Part shown: piece by piece, positions 21,493 to 28,967 of the stretch | Layout: every line of letters begins with the position of its first letter | Position numbering within the stretch: the stretch's first letter is position 1 | NCBI RefSeq assembly: GCF_900602065.1 | Contig: NZ_UWFN01000116.1 | Location: forward strand, 310,001 to 374,000 | Direction: 5' to 3' | Length of the DNA: 64,000 nucleotides | Origin: Pseudomonas viridiflava | Lineage (GTDB): Bacteria; Pseudomonadota; Gammaproteobacteria; Pseudomonadales; Pseudomonadaceae | Made by a program: the position numbers and the translations under genes | Notes under the pieces: model-generated | Databases searched by the model: none | Told to the model about the DNA's origin: nothing | Seen by the model: only the letters and a program-made list of their open reading frames with translations

Positions 21493-22143
21493 TTACGCCA
21501 TCTCTTGCAGTGAAACCTGAGGATTTGGGCGGAAAAACACGTGTTCGCGGATAGGCCCTACAGCAACTTCACCTATTTCCTCGTATCCCTGTCTTTTATA
21601 GAACTCAAGATAACGAGCATTCCCGGTGTCGAGCACGATGCCCTGAGAGCTTTCATCCTCGGCGCACCAGTTATGCACGGCCTGGAGCAGTTGTCCGCCA
21701 AGGTGCTCGCCCTGAAACTCGGGATGAACCCCAAGCAATGGCAGAACATGAACGGACTCCGAAGGCAGGCACGCCAGAACGGCGTTGTAATACTCCAGAT
21801 AGCGTCGAGTGCAGTTAAACCCCGTACTGAGCACCATGCGTAGACGCCAGGCCCAGCTTTCGGTGATACCCAGACGGCGCTGCGGAGGCGCGATCAGCGC
21901 GGCACCCACCAAACGGTCTTCGATGAACAGACCTATAGCGGGTAAATCCTGCAGGAAATGCTGCTTGACCAGTTCGCGGACGGTCGCTCGGACGCGCTGA
22001 TCGAAACCACTGCGTTCGGCATTGAACAGGTAAGCGAAACCCGGCTCGTGGCGATAGGCGTGATACAGCAGCGAGCGGGTTTCCCTCGAGTAACCGCTGT
22101 CGAGCTGACGAACTTCAGCCACGATGGCAGACGATTCAGGCAT
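21493..22143 (-). CDS. GNAT family N-acetyltransferase
   Basis: A 216-aa GNAT-fold protein. Conserved motif A is visible as LLGVHPEFQGEHLGGQLLQA, followed by DTGNARYLEFYKRQGYEEIGE, typical of motif B. It transfers an acetyl group from acetyl-CoA to an amine, and the acceptor is unknown. The ATG at 22143 (MPESS) is chosen because a GAGAGG Shine-Dalgarno precedes it; an upstream TTG would add 6 residues. The gene lies upstream of tamA on the same strand with a 66-base gap and could be co-transcribed with tamAB. Confidence 0.85.
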   Translation of the reverse strand: MPESSAIVAEVRQLDSGYSRETRSLLYHAYRHEPGFAYLFNAERSGFDQRVRATVRELVKQHFLQDLPAIGLFIEDRLVGAALIAPPQRRLGITESWAWRLRMVLSTGFNCTRRYLEYYNAVLACLPSESVHVLPLLGVHPEFQGEHLGGQLLQAVHNWCAEDESSQGIVLDTGNARYLEFYKRQGYEEIGEVAVGPIREHVFFRPNPQVSLQEMA

Positions 22144-22358
22144 GGAACAACCTCTCTTCAAGGCGCAGCTCGGACGGCAGCGCTCCGGTGGTACAAAGGG
22201 TTCGAGTCAGCGCCTGCTGCCACAGTTCCAATATCCTTCGTGAACACACTAAGAGGCTGCCATCGGCAATACCTGGCCCAGACTGACCTAACCGCACTGG
22301 TGATGAAGCGACAGGTCAGCTAGCATCGCTTTTTTGTATTTGCCAGGACTGCCCGCCC

Positions 22359-23171
22359 ATGAAAATCGTTTCGTTCAATATCAACGGGCTTCGTGCCCGA
22401 CCTCATCAGTTGGCGGCGCTGATCGAGAAACACCAGCCTGATGTTATCGGCCTGCAGGAAACCAAAGTCTCGGACGAGCAGTTCCCCCAGGCGGAAATTG
22501 AAGCCTTGGGGTATCACGTGCACTTCCACGGACAAAAAGGTCACTACGGTGTTGCTCTGCTTTCGCGCAAAATGCCGCTGGCTATGCACAAAGGCTTCGA
22601 GACGGACGACGAAGAGGCACAGAAGCGCTTCATCTGGGGCACATTTGCCGACGATAACGGCCAACCGATTACCGTTATGAATGGCTATTTCCCGCAAGGA
22701 GAAAGCCGCGACCATCCGACCAAGTTTCCGGCCAAACAGCGTTTCTACAATGACCTTCAGGCCTTGCTGGAAACCCGTTTCAGCAACGACCAGCCACTCA
22801 TCGTCATGGGCGACGTGAACATTTCCCCGGAAGACAGTGATATTGGCATCGGCCCGGAAAACGCCAGGCGCTGGCTGAAAACCGGCAAGTGCAGCTTTCT
22901 GCCAGAAGAGCGCGAATGGATGGCTCGCCTGAAGAACTGGGGGCTGGTGGACAGTTTCCGACACCTTCACCCGGAAGTGATTGATCAGTTCAGCTGGTTT
23001 GACTATCGCAGCCGCGGCTTCGAGGATCAGCCCAAACGCGGGTTGCGCATCGACTTGATCATGGCCTCCAACGGCCTACAGCCACGCATCAAGGCTGGCG
23101 GTGTTGATTATGAACTGCGCGGCATGGAAAAACCCTCGGATCATGCGCCGATCTGGCTGGAATTGAGCTGA
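22359..23171 (+). CDS. xthA: Exodeoxyribonuclease III
   Basis: A 270-aa EEP-family nuclease. Recognisable elements are [14 protein letters not shown] at the N-terminus, the metal-binding Glu in GLQETK (about residue 34), [20 protein letters not shown] and the catalytic His in SDHAPIW near the end. It is the major AP endonuclease of base-excision repair and also a 3'-5' exonuclease. Length matches E. coli XthA (268 aa). It is divergent from the acetyltransferase gene with about 215 bases between them, which hold the promoters but nothing else I can identify. Confidence 0.95.
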   Translation: MKIVSFNINGLRARPHQLAALIEKHQPDVIGLQETKVSDEQFPQAEIEALGYHVHFHGQKGHYGVALLSRKMPLAMHKGFETDDEEAQKRFIWGTFADDNGQPITVMNGYFPQGESRDHPTKFPAKQRFYNDLQALLETRFSNDQPLIVMGDVNISPEDSDIGIGPENARRWLKTGKCSFLPEEREWMARLKNWGLVDSFRHLHPEVIDQFSWFDYRSRGFEDQPKRGLRIDLIMASNGLQPRIKAGGVDYELRGMEKPSDHAPIWLELS

Positions 23172-23191
23172 TTTGTAATGAATAAGCCCAT

Positions 23192-23280
23192 GGAGCGGCG
23201 TTAGCCGCGAAGACGCCGGGACAGTTGCTGCATGTGTGGCATCTGATCAGCAGCTTTCCCGGCTAAAGTCGGTCCCGCGC
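23192..23280. repeat. Degenerate REP inverted pair
   Basis: The arms near 23192-23210 (GAGCGGCGTTAGCCGCGAA) and 23261-23279 (GGCTAAAGTCGGTCCCGCG) are imperfect inverse copies of the GGGACCGGCTTTAGCCG family. They occupy most of the 240-base gap after xthA. Confidence 0.65.
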
Positions 23281-23413
23281 CAGCAGTGCCCCGGCCTCCA
23301 ACACTCATTGGCTTCAGTGAGCACATCGCCATCCCCCTAAATTCAATTGTCACATCACGGTAATCAATCCGACTTAATCTCTCGGCACTTTCCTGATATT
23401 CAAGGTGCCGCAC

Positions 23414-24751
23414 ATGCTGCGCGCTGTTTCGTTGCTGGCTGTACTCTCTTTACTCGCGCTTGACGCGACCGCCAGCCTGCCTTTGCCCGCCGATCACACC
23501 CCGGTTCTGCGTATTCATGGCTCTAATACCATCGACGCCCAGCTCGGCCCTGCCCTTGTCGAGGGGCTGCTGCGCAAACAAGGTGCTCGTGATATTCACA
23601 CTGGCGCGGGCCCCGTAGCCAACGAACTCCAGGTGACCGGCACTGCGGCTGATGGCAAGCAACTGACTGTCGAAATCGCAGCCCATGGCTCCGGCACAGG
23701 CTTCGCTGCATTGAAGGCGGGAAAAGCTGATATCGCCGCGTCGTCACGGCCAATCAAAGATAAGGAAGTCCAGTACCTCGCGGACATCGGCAACCTGAAA
23801 AGCCCCGGAGCCGAGCAAGTCATCGCTATTGACGGCGTTGCAGTCATCCTGCATCCAGGCAACCCCATACGCGAACTGACGACAGAACAACTGGCGCGTA
23901 TATTTTCTGGCGAAATCCGCAACTGGCAGGCATTGGGCGGAAAAGAAGGTGAAATCCATCTTTATGCCCGTGACGAGCAGTCAGGGACTTTCGAAACTTT
24001 CAAAGAACTTGTCCTGCTCAAATACCGCAAGACACTTTCCTCAACTGCAAAGCGCTTCGAGTCCAGCGAACAACTGTCCGATGAAGTGAGCACAGACCGC
24101 AACGGCATCGGCTTCATTGGCCTGCCCTATGTTCGTCATTCCAAAGCCGTAGCTGTGGCCGATGGCGATTCGCGGCCTATGCTCCCCAGCGTGAGCCTGA
24201 TCGCTACAGAGGATTACCCGTTATCGCGCCGTCTTTACCTTTACCTCCCAGTGGAAACATATCAACCCTGGGCGGCCGCGCTAGTCAATTTCGCTCAGAG
24301 CCCGGACGGCCAGGCCATCGTTGCGCAAAACGGCTTCGTTGCGCAAACCGTGCAAACCATCAAGGTTCAGGCCACTGCGCAGATGCCCGGCAAATATCAG
24401 GCGCTGACCCGCGAAGCAGAACGGCTGTCGGTCAACTTCAGATTTGCCCAAGGCAGCGCCACGCTGGATAACAAGGCGCTGCTCGACGTAAAACGAGTTG
24501 CAGAGTATCTGAAGCAACACGACAAACTTGATCAGCGGGTCACGCTGGTGGGTTTTGGCGATGTCAAAAGCGACCCCCAACGCGCGCAGCTACTCTCCCG
24601 CTTGCGCGCCATGGCGGTGCGACGGGAGTTGCTCAAAAGCAATGTCACGCTGCGAGAGGTTGTCGGCTTTGGTGATGAGATGCCGGTGGCGGCCAATGAC
24701 CTTGACGACGGTCGCATCAAGAACCGACGTGTCGAAGTCTGGGTGGATTGA
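23414..24751 (+). CDS. PstS-like substrate-binding / OmpA-like fusion protein
   Basis: A 445-aa exported protein. A signal peptide (to about residue 21) is followed by a PBP-like phosphate-binding-type domain (about 30-320) with LRIHGSNTI, ARDEQSGTFETFKELVL and NGIGFIGLPYV, typical of PstS-fold proteins. A C-terminal OmpA-type domain (about 330-445) has FRFAQGSATLD, GFGDVKSD, LSRLRAMAVRREL and RIKNRRVEV. The OmpA part should anchor it to peptidoglycan in the periplasm. Whether it binds phosphate is unknown; no pst genes are near. The ATG at 23414 is preferred over the GTG at 23405 because AAGGTG then forms a proper Shine-Dalgarno. Confidence 0.85.
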   Translation: MLRAVSLLAVLSLLALDATASLPLPADHTPVLRIHGSNTIDAQLGPALVEGLLRKQGARDIHTGAGPVANELQVTGTAADGKQLTVEIAAHGSGTGFAALKAGKADIAASSRPIKDKEVQYLADIGNLKSPGAEQVIAIDGVAVILHPGNPIRELTTEQLARIFSGEIRNWQALGGKEGEIHLYARDEQSGTFETFKELVLLKYRKTLSSTAKRFESSEQLSDEVSTDRNGIGFIGLPYVRHSKAVAVADGDSRPMLPSVSLIATEDYPLSRRLYLYLPVETYQPWAAALVNFAQSPDGQAIVAQNGFVAQTVQTIKVQATAQMPGKYQALTREAERLSVNFRFAQGSATLDNKALLDVKRVAEYLKQHDKLDQRVTLVGFGDVKSDPQRAQLLSRLRAMAVRRELLKSNVTLREVVGFGDEMPVAANDLDDGRIKNRRVEVWVD

Positions 24752-24822
24752 TGGGGCATTGCCGATAGCCTGACCAGACTCGATTGCTCGGCTATCCTCG
24801 TGAATACCCATCAGGAGGCAAC

Positions 24823-25065
24823 ATGCACCCCCCAACCGCACCTGAACCGCCAGACTCTGAGGACAGCAAGCCACCGACGTTCTGGCAGATGCTGCACAGC
24901 GTTATGGCGGCTGCATTCGGCGTGCAAAGCGGGAAAAACCGTGAGCGGGACTTTACTCGAGGCAAGCCGATTCATTTTGCAATCATCGGGCTGTCGTTCA
25001 CGCTGTTCTTTGCCGCAGCGCTGTTTGGCGTGGTGCAGCTGATTGTGTACTTCGCCGTAGGCTGA
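24823..25065 (+). CDS. DUF2970 small membrane protein
   Basis: An 80-aa protein with a proline-rich N-terminus, the FWQMLHSVMAAAFGVQSGKNRERDF motif typical of DUF2970, and one C-terminal membrane helix (about residues 52-76). A strong Shine-Dalgarno (AGGAGG) 5 bases upstream fixes the start at the second in-frame ATG. It follows the PstS/OmpA gene by 71 bases on the same strand and ends 7 bases before the convergent binding-protein gene. Function unknown. Confidence 0.85.
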   Translation: MHPPTAPEPPDSEDSKPPTFWQMLHSVMAAAFGVQSGKNRERDFTRGKPIHFAIIGLSFTLFFAAALFGVVQLIVYFAVG

Positions 25066-25072
25066 ACGCGAC

Positions 25073-26158
25073 CTATGGAACGGTCGGACGCGACAAAAAT
25101 GAATAGTCAGTTCCCGCTGGCTGGCCTTTCAGGCTCAGGGCACGGAAATCCACACCGTAGTCATCGCGCTCGCTGTCAGCGTGAATCTGTTTCAGATCAC
25201 CGACGCGGACCTCTTTCATGACACGGGCCTGGCGAGCACCGATAATTGGCCGAGCGGCAGGCTCACTGGTGTCGTAATCATGCAAAAGGACCATGGCCAG
25301 GCCACCCAGCATGAAGTGCCCGCCTGCCAGGGCACTGATACGCCCTTCCTGCAGCGCAATCAGGGATTGCGGTGACCAGTTGATAGAGCTGAACAGTACC
25401 TCCCTGCCCGGCTCTCTGGCTGTTTCCCGTACGGCATCCATGGCGCCAAATACCATTTGATCATTTGCCGCCCAGATCAGACTGATCTCCGGGTAGCGTT
25501 TGAGCAGAACACGGGCTTGCTCAAGCGCACGATCACGTCGCCAGCCGCCCAATACGATTTGCCGCAAACGAACTTGCGGATGCTCAGCCAGCGCCCGACG
25601 CATGCCCTGCTCACGCTTCAAAGAGACCGGAGTGGTGTTGGTACCCGAAAAAGCGAGCATCTCAATCACATTGCCAGCCGTTAGTGGCGGATGCAGGCTG
25701 ATCAAGCGTTTGGCAGTGAGATAGCCACCCTCCTCATCATCCCCCACCAGGCTGCCAATAAAGTTGGGGTAACGTTGCGAAACATCCCCAAGAATTCGCA
25801 ACTGGTCAGCGGTCAACGTGTTGTTTACGGCAAAGAGCTTTACCTCGCTGTTCTGTGACAAGCGAAGAATCTCGGGTGCAATATTGAGCTCATTGGAAAA
25901 CACCAGATAGTCCGGACGGCTCGGCCCCTGCAGCGCATCCCTCGCCTGCTCGACCAGTTGCCGTGTGTCACGGTTGCTGTAGAGCACCGTGAGGCTTATG
26001 CCGAGCTGGGCCGCCGACGCGTGCATCAATCGCGTATACGCCGACCAGTAGCCATCGGACGCAGGTCCGGGACTCAGAAAAACTACTGAGGCGGCGCTGG
26101 CTGCGTTCAGCCAGCACCCTAAAGCGACCACAAGTACGCCGCAGCAAAGTCGAGTCAT
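25073..26158 (-). CDS. Periplasmic substrate-binding protein, sugar-type (orphan)
   Basis: A 361-aa exported protein with a signal peptide ending near ASA (residue 22) and a type-1 periplasmic-binding fold (Peripla_BP_4 type), seen in FLSPGPASDGYWSAYTRLM, FIGSLVGDDEEGGYLTAKRLI and SLIWAANDQMVFGAMDAVRE. Such proteins bind sugars or autoinducers for ABC importers or for membrane sensors. No permease, ATPase or sensor is encoded next to it, so it may feed a distant transporter or a receptor. The Shine-Dalgarno is weak. Confidence 0.8.
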   Translation of the reverse strand: MTRLCCGVLVVALGCWLNAASAASVVFLSPGPASDGYWSAYTRLMHASAAQLGISLTVLYSNRDTRQLVEQARDALQGPSRPDYLVFSNELNIAPEILRLSQNSEVKLFAVNNTLTADQLRILGDVSQRYPNFIGSLVGDDEEGGYLTAKRLISLHPPLTAGNVIEMLAFSGTNTTPVSLKREQGMRRALAEHPQVRLRQIVLGGWRRDRALEQARVLLKRYPEISLIWAANDQMVFGAMDAVRETAREPGREVLFSSINWSPQSLIALQEGRISALAGGHFMLGGLAMVLLHDYDTSEPAARPIIGARQARVMKEVRVGDLKQIHADSERDDYGVDFRALSLKGQPAGTDYSFLSRPTVP

Positions 26159-26259
26159 TCAGACGAGCCTTGATAAATAGCCAAAGATCTTTTCGAAGAT
26201 CCACTTAGCTATCGGCCGCTAACCCGATTGTCTGCACCGCAAATGTGTTCCGAGAAGTC

Positions 26260-26373
26260 TTATTGATGGCTGACCCAGAACACTGCGGCCCCCACAACAA
26301 GAATGATGATGAAAAAAATGGCCCAGGCATCAACATGACTGTCGTTCTTGGAAACTTTGGGATGATTGCTCAT
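26260..26373 (-). CDS. 37-aa single-helix membrane protein
   Basis: A small reading frame of 37 codons plus TAA. It has an ATG start, a good Shine-Dalgarno (AAGAGGC, about 8 bases upstream), a polar N-terminus (MSNHPKVSKNDSHVDAW) and one strongly hydrophobic helix (AIFFIIILVVGAAVFW) ending VSHQ. The design (short charged head, one helix, short tail) is that of a real bitopic micro-membrane protein. It lies alone in the 495-base gap between the binding-protein gene and cysI. No function is known to me. It is too short for most automatic gene callers. Confidence 0.7.
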   Translation of the reverse strand: MSNHPKVSKNDSHVDAWAIFFIIILVVGAAVFWVSHQ

Positions 26374-26529
26374 GAACATTGCCTCTTGTCTGTTTTATTA
26401 GTGGCGGCACGGATAAAGCGGTGAGTCTCAGGTTCTTTCAGGTCAGACTCGACCCCAGTAAAGCCGAGGGATGTCCATACCACAAGCAGGGTTATGAACG
26501 TCAGACCAAATGCTTATCACTTTTAGCTA

Positions 26530-26545
26530 TTTGCATATATGCAAA
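26530..26545. promoter_or_regulatory. Perfect 16-bp palindrome upstream of cysI (putative operator)
   Basis: TTTGCATATATGCAAA is a perfect inverted repeat located about 109 bases before the cysI ATG. A looser related inverted repeat (TTTGTGTATATCCGCAAA) follows at about 26553-26570. Both are AT-centred with TTTG/CAAA ends, as in dimeric repressor or activator sites. The regulator is unknown; CysB sites are usually less symmetric. Confidence 0.45.
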
Positions 26546-26653
26546 CGCCACTTTTGTGTATATCCGCAAACTGTTATCTTCCCCCGGCTCCGTCAGGAGT
26601 GCGCGGCCGTGCGCGCAGATTTGCTGTGGTAATTGCCTGAGAACAGGACCTAT

Positions 26654-28312
26654 ATGTACGTATACGACGAGTACGACCAGCGGATCATTGAGGACCGCGT
26701 AAAGCAGTTCCGTGATCAGACCCGACGCTATCTTGCGGGAGAACTCAGCGAAGAAGAGTTCCGCCCTTTGCGCCTGCAAAATGGCCTCTATATCCAGCGT
26801 TTTGCGCCGATGCTGCGCGTGGCTGTGCCTTATGGCCAGCTGACCTCACGCCAGACACGGATGATGGCCAAGATCGCTCGCGATTATGACAAGGGCTACG
26901 CGCACATCAGCACACGGCAGAATGTTCAGTTCAACTGGCCTGCGCTGGAAGATATTCCGGACATCCTTGCCGAGCTGGCAACCGTGCAGATGCACGCCAT
27001 CCAGACCAGCGGCAACTGCCTGCGCAACGTCACCACTGATCAGTTCGCCGGCGTAGCGGCTGACGAGTTGGTAGACCCGCGTCCATGGTGCGAAATCGTC
27101 CGTCAATGGACCACTTTCCACCCGGAATTTGCTTATCTGCCGCGTAAGTTCAAGATCGCGATCAATGGTTCGACCAGCGACCGTGCCGCCATCGAAGTTC
27201 ACGACATCGGCCTTGAGCCTGTCCTGAATGAAGCTGGCGAACTGGGTTTCCGCGTGTTGGTCGGCGGCGGCCTGGGCCGTACACCGGTCGTTGGCGCCTT
27301 TATCAACGAGTTCCTGCCATGGCAGGACCTGTTGAGCTATCTCGATGCGATCCTGCGGGTTTACAACCGTTACGGCCGTCGTGACAACAAGTACAAGGCG
27401 CGGATCAAGATTCTGGTCAAGGCATTGACCCCTGAAGTGTTCGCCGAGAAAGTCGAAGCCGAGATGGCCCACCTGCGTGGCGGCCAGACCACGCTGACTG
27501 AAGCTGAAGTGCATCGTGTCTCCAAACACTTTGTCGACCCTGAATACAAAGCACTTGAAGACTTCAGCGCCGAACTGGCCAAGCTGGATCAGGAACATCC
27601 CGGCTTTGCTCGCTGGCGCACGCGCAACACCCTGGCTCACAAGAAACCGGGCTACGTTGCAGTCACGCTGTCCCTCAAGCCTACCGGTGTTGCACCCGGC
27701 GATTTGACCGACAAGCAGCTCGACGGCGTCGCAGACCTCGCCGACCGCTACAGCTTCGGTCAACTGCGCACCTCTCACGAGCAGAACATCATTCTTGCTG
27801 ACGTGGAAGAGAGCCAACTGTTCACCTTGTGGCATGAACTGCGCGAGCAAGGTTTCGCCACCCCTAACGTGGGTCTGCTGACGGACATTATCTGCTGCCC
27901 TGGCGGCGATTTCTGCTCGCTGGCCAACGCCAAGTCGATCCCGATTGCCGAATCCATTCAGCGCCGTTTCGACGACCTGGACTACCTGTTCGACATCGGC
28001 GAGCTGGACCTGAACATTTCCGGTTGCATGAACGCATGCGGTCACCACCATGTCGGCCATATCGGCATTCTGGGCGTGGACAAGAAAGGCGAAGAGTTCT
28101 ACCAGGTCTCCCTGGGTGGCAGCGCAAGCCGCGACGCCAGTCTGGGCAAGATCCTCGGCCCGTCCTTTGCTCAGGACGCCATGCCGGACGTGATCGAGAA
28201 GCTGATCGACGTTTACGTTGAAAAACGCAACGAAGACGAGCGCTTCATCGACACCTTCCAGCGTATCGGCATCGACCCTTTCAAGGAGCGCGTCTATGCA
28301 GCGAATCATTAA
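26654..28312 (+). CDS. cysI: Sulfite reductase hemoprotein (nitrite/sulfite reductase family)
   Basis: A 552-aa siroheme/[4Fe-4S] reductase. The cluster-binding cysteines lie in CPGGDFC and SGCMNACGHHH (C-x5-C and C-x3-C), and the substrate-side RFAPMLRVAVPYGQ and HISTRQNVQ segments are typical. It reduces sulfite to sulfide in cysteine biosynthesis and is the assimilatory CysI of pseudomonads (PA1838-like). The ATG at 26654 has AGGA 6 bases upstream; a TTG 21 bases earlier is not needed. It overlaps the DUF934 gene downstream by 17 bases, forming a two-gene operon ended by the terminator at 28806. Confidence 0.94.
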   Translation: MYVYDEYDQRIIEDRVKQFRDQTRRYLAGELSEEEFRPLRLQNGLYIQRFAPMLRVAVPYGQLTSRQTRMMAKIARDYDKGYAHISTRQNVQFNWPALEDIPDILAELATVQMHAIQTSGNCLRNVTTDQFAGVAADELVDPRPWCEIVRQWTTFHPEFAYLPRKFKIAINGSTSDRAAIEVHDIGLEPVLNEAGELGFRVLVGGGLGRTPVVGAFINEFLPWQDLLSYLDAILRVYNRYGRRDNKYKARIKILVKALTPEVFAEKVEAEMAHLRGGQTTLTEAEVHRVSKHFVDPEYKALEDFSAELAKLDQEHPGFARWRTRNTLAHKKPGYVAVTLSLKPTGVAPGDLTDKQLDGVADLADRYSFGQLRTSHEQNIILADVEESQLFTLWHELREQGFATPNVGLLTDIICCPGGDFCSLANAKSIPIAESIQRRFDDLDYLFDIGELDLNISGCMNACGHHHVGHIGILGVDKKGEEFYQVSLGGSASRDASLGKILGPSFAQDAMPDVIEKLIDVYVEKRNEDERFIDTFQRIGIDPFKERVYAANH

Positions 28313-28790
28313 GAACAACGAAGTCATCGATGAAACCTGGCACCTGCTGCCCAAGGAGACATCCTTTGACGAATTGTCGAACTGCGACGACCTGATCGTT
28401 CCGCTTTCGCTGTGGCGCGAGCATGGCCACGCACTTGCTGCCCGTGATGGCGGCCTGGGTGTCTGGCTGGACAGCGATGAAGAAGCTGAAGAAATCGGAG
28501 CCGATGTCGACAAGTTTCAGGTCATTGCCCTGAACTTCCCGGCCTTCACCGACGGCCGCAGTTACTCTAACGCGCGCCTGCTGCGTGATCGTTATGGTTA
28601 CAAGGGTGAACTGCGGGCTATCGGCGACGTACTGCGCGATCAACTGTTCTACCTGCATCGCTGCGGCTTCGACGCGTTCGCTATTCGCGCCGACAAAGAT
28701 CCGTATGAAGCACTTGAGGGATTGAAGGACTTTTCAGTGACGTATCAAGCCGCAACCGACGAGCCGCTGCCGTTGTTCCGCAGACGTTAA
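28296..28790 (+). CDS. DUF934 sulfite reductase-associated protein
   Basis: A 164-aa soluble protein of the DUF934 family, known to be encoded next to cysI in many proteobacteria and assumed to help sulfite reduction. Family landmarks include WHLLPKE near the start, FPAFTDGRSYSNARLLRDRYGY, and GELRAIGDVLRDQLFYLHRCGF. The ATG at 28296 sits inside the end of cysI, with AAGGAG 7 bases upstream, so translation is coupled. An intrinsic terminator follows 16 bases after the stop. Confidence 0.9.
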   Translation: MQRIIKNNEVIDETWHLLPKETSFDELSNCDDLIVPLSLWREHGHALAARDGGLGVWLDSDEEAEEIGADVDKFQVIALNFPAFTDGRSYSNARLLRDRYGYKGELRAIGDVLRDQLFYLHRCGFDAFAIRADKDPYEALEGLKDFSVTYQAATDEPLPLFRRR

Positions 28791-28805
28791 TTCGTTCGTT
28801 GCCTG

Positions 28806-28844
28806 AAAAAGCCCAGGTCTGGATTTCCAGCCTGGGCTTTTTTC
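28806..28844 (+). terminator. Intrinsic terminator of the cysI operon
   Basis: Stem AAAAAGCCCAGG (28806-28817) pairs with CCTGGGCTTTTT (28831-28842), followed by T residues. The A-run on the other side means it could also work on the minus strand. Confidence 0.9.
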
Positions 28845-28849
28845 ATATC

Positions 28850-28938
28850 GGGGGACCGGTTTTAGCCGGAAAGGTGGCATTCCTGACGATAAAAATGTGG
28901 CGGATGTACTGGCCTCTTCCCGAGTGAATTCGGTCCTA
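28850..28938. repeat. Degenerate REP pair after the cysI operon
   Basis: The GGGGACCGGTTTTAGCCGGAAA arm at 28850-28871 and a diverged inverse copy around 28915-28938 (CTTCCCGAGTGAATTCGGTCC). It lies between the cysI terminator and the 3' end of the NEL-LRR gene. Confidence 0.6.
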
Positions 28939-28967
28939 CAGGCAATCTTCCGGTCACACCCGCGGGT

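Noticed and set aside
19855..21513. Long open frame (552 codons) on the plus strand opposite tamA
   Set aside because: The minus-strand frame encodes a clear TamA with signal peptide, POTRA domains and barrel. The opposite frame has no recognisable domain and is a by-product of high-GC codon bias.
26846..28513. Long open frame (555 codons) on the minus strand opposite cysI and the DUF934 gene
   Set aside because: It runs antisense through two well-recognised genes, has no family features and no Shine-Dalgarno.
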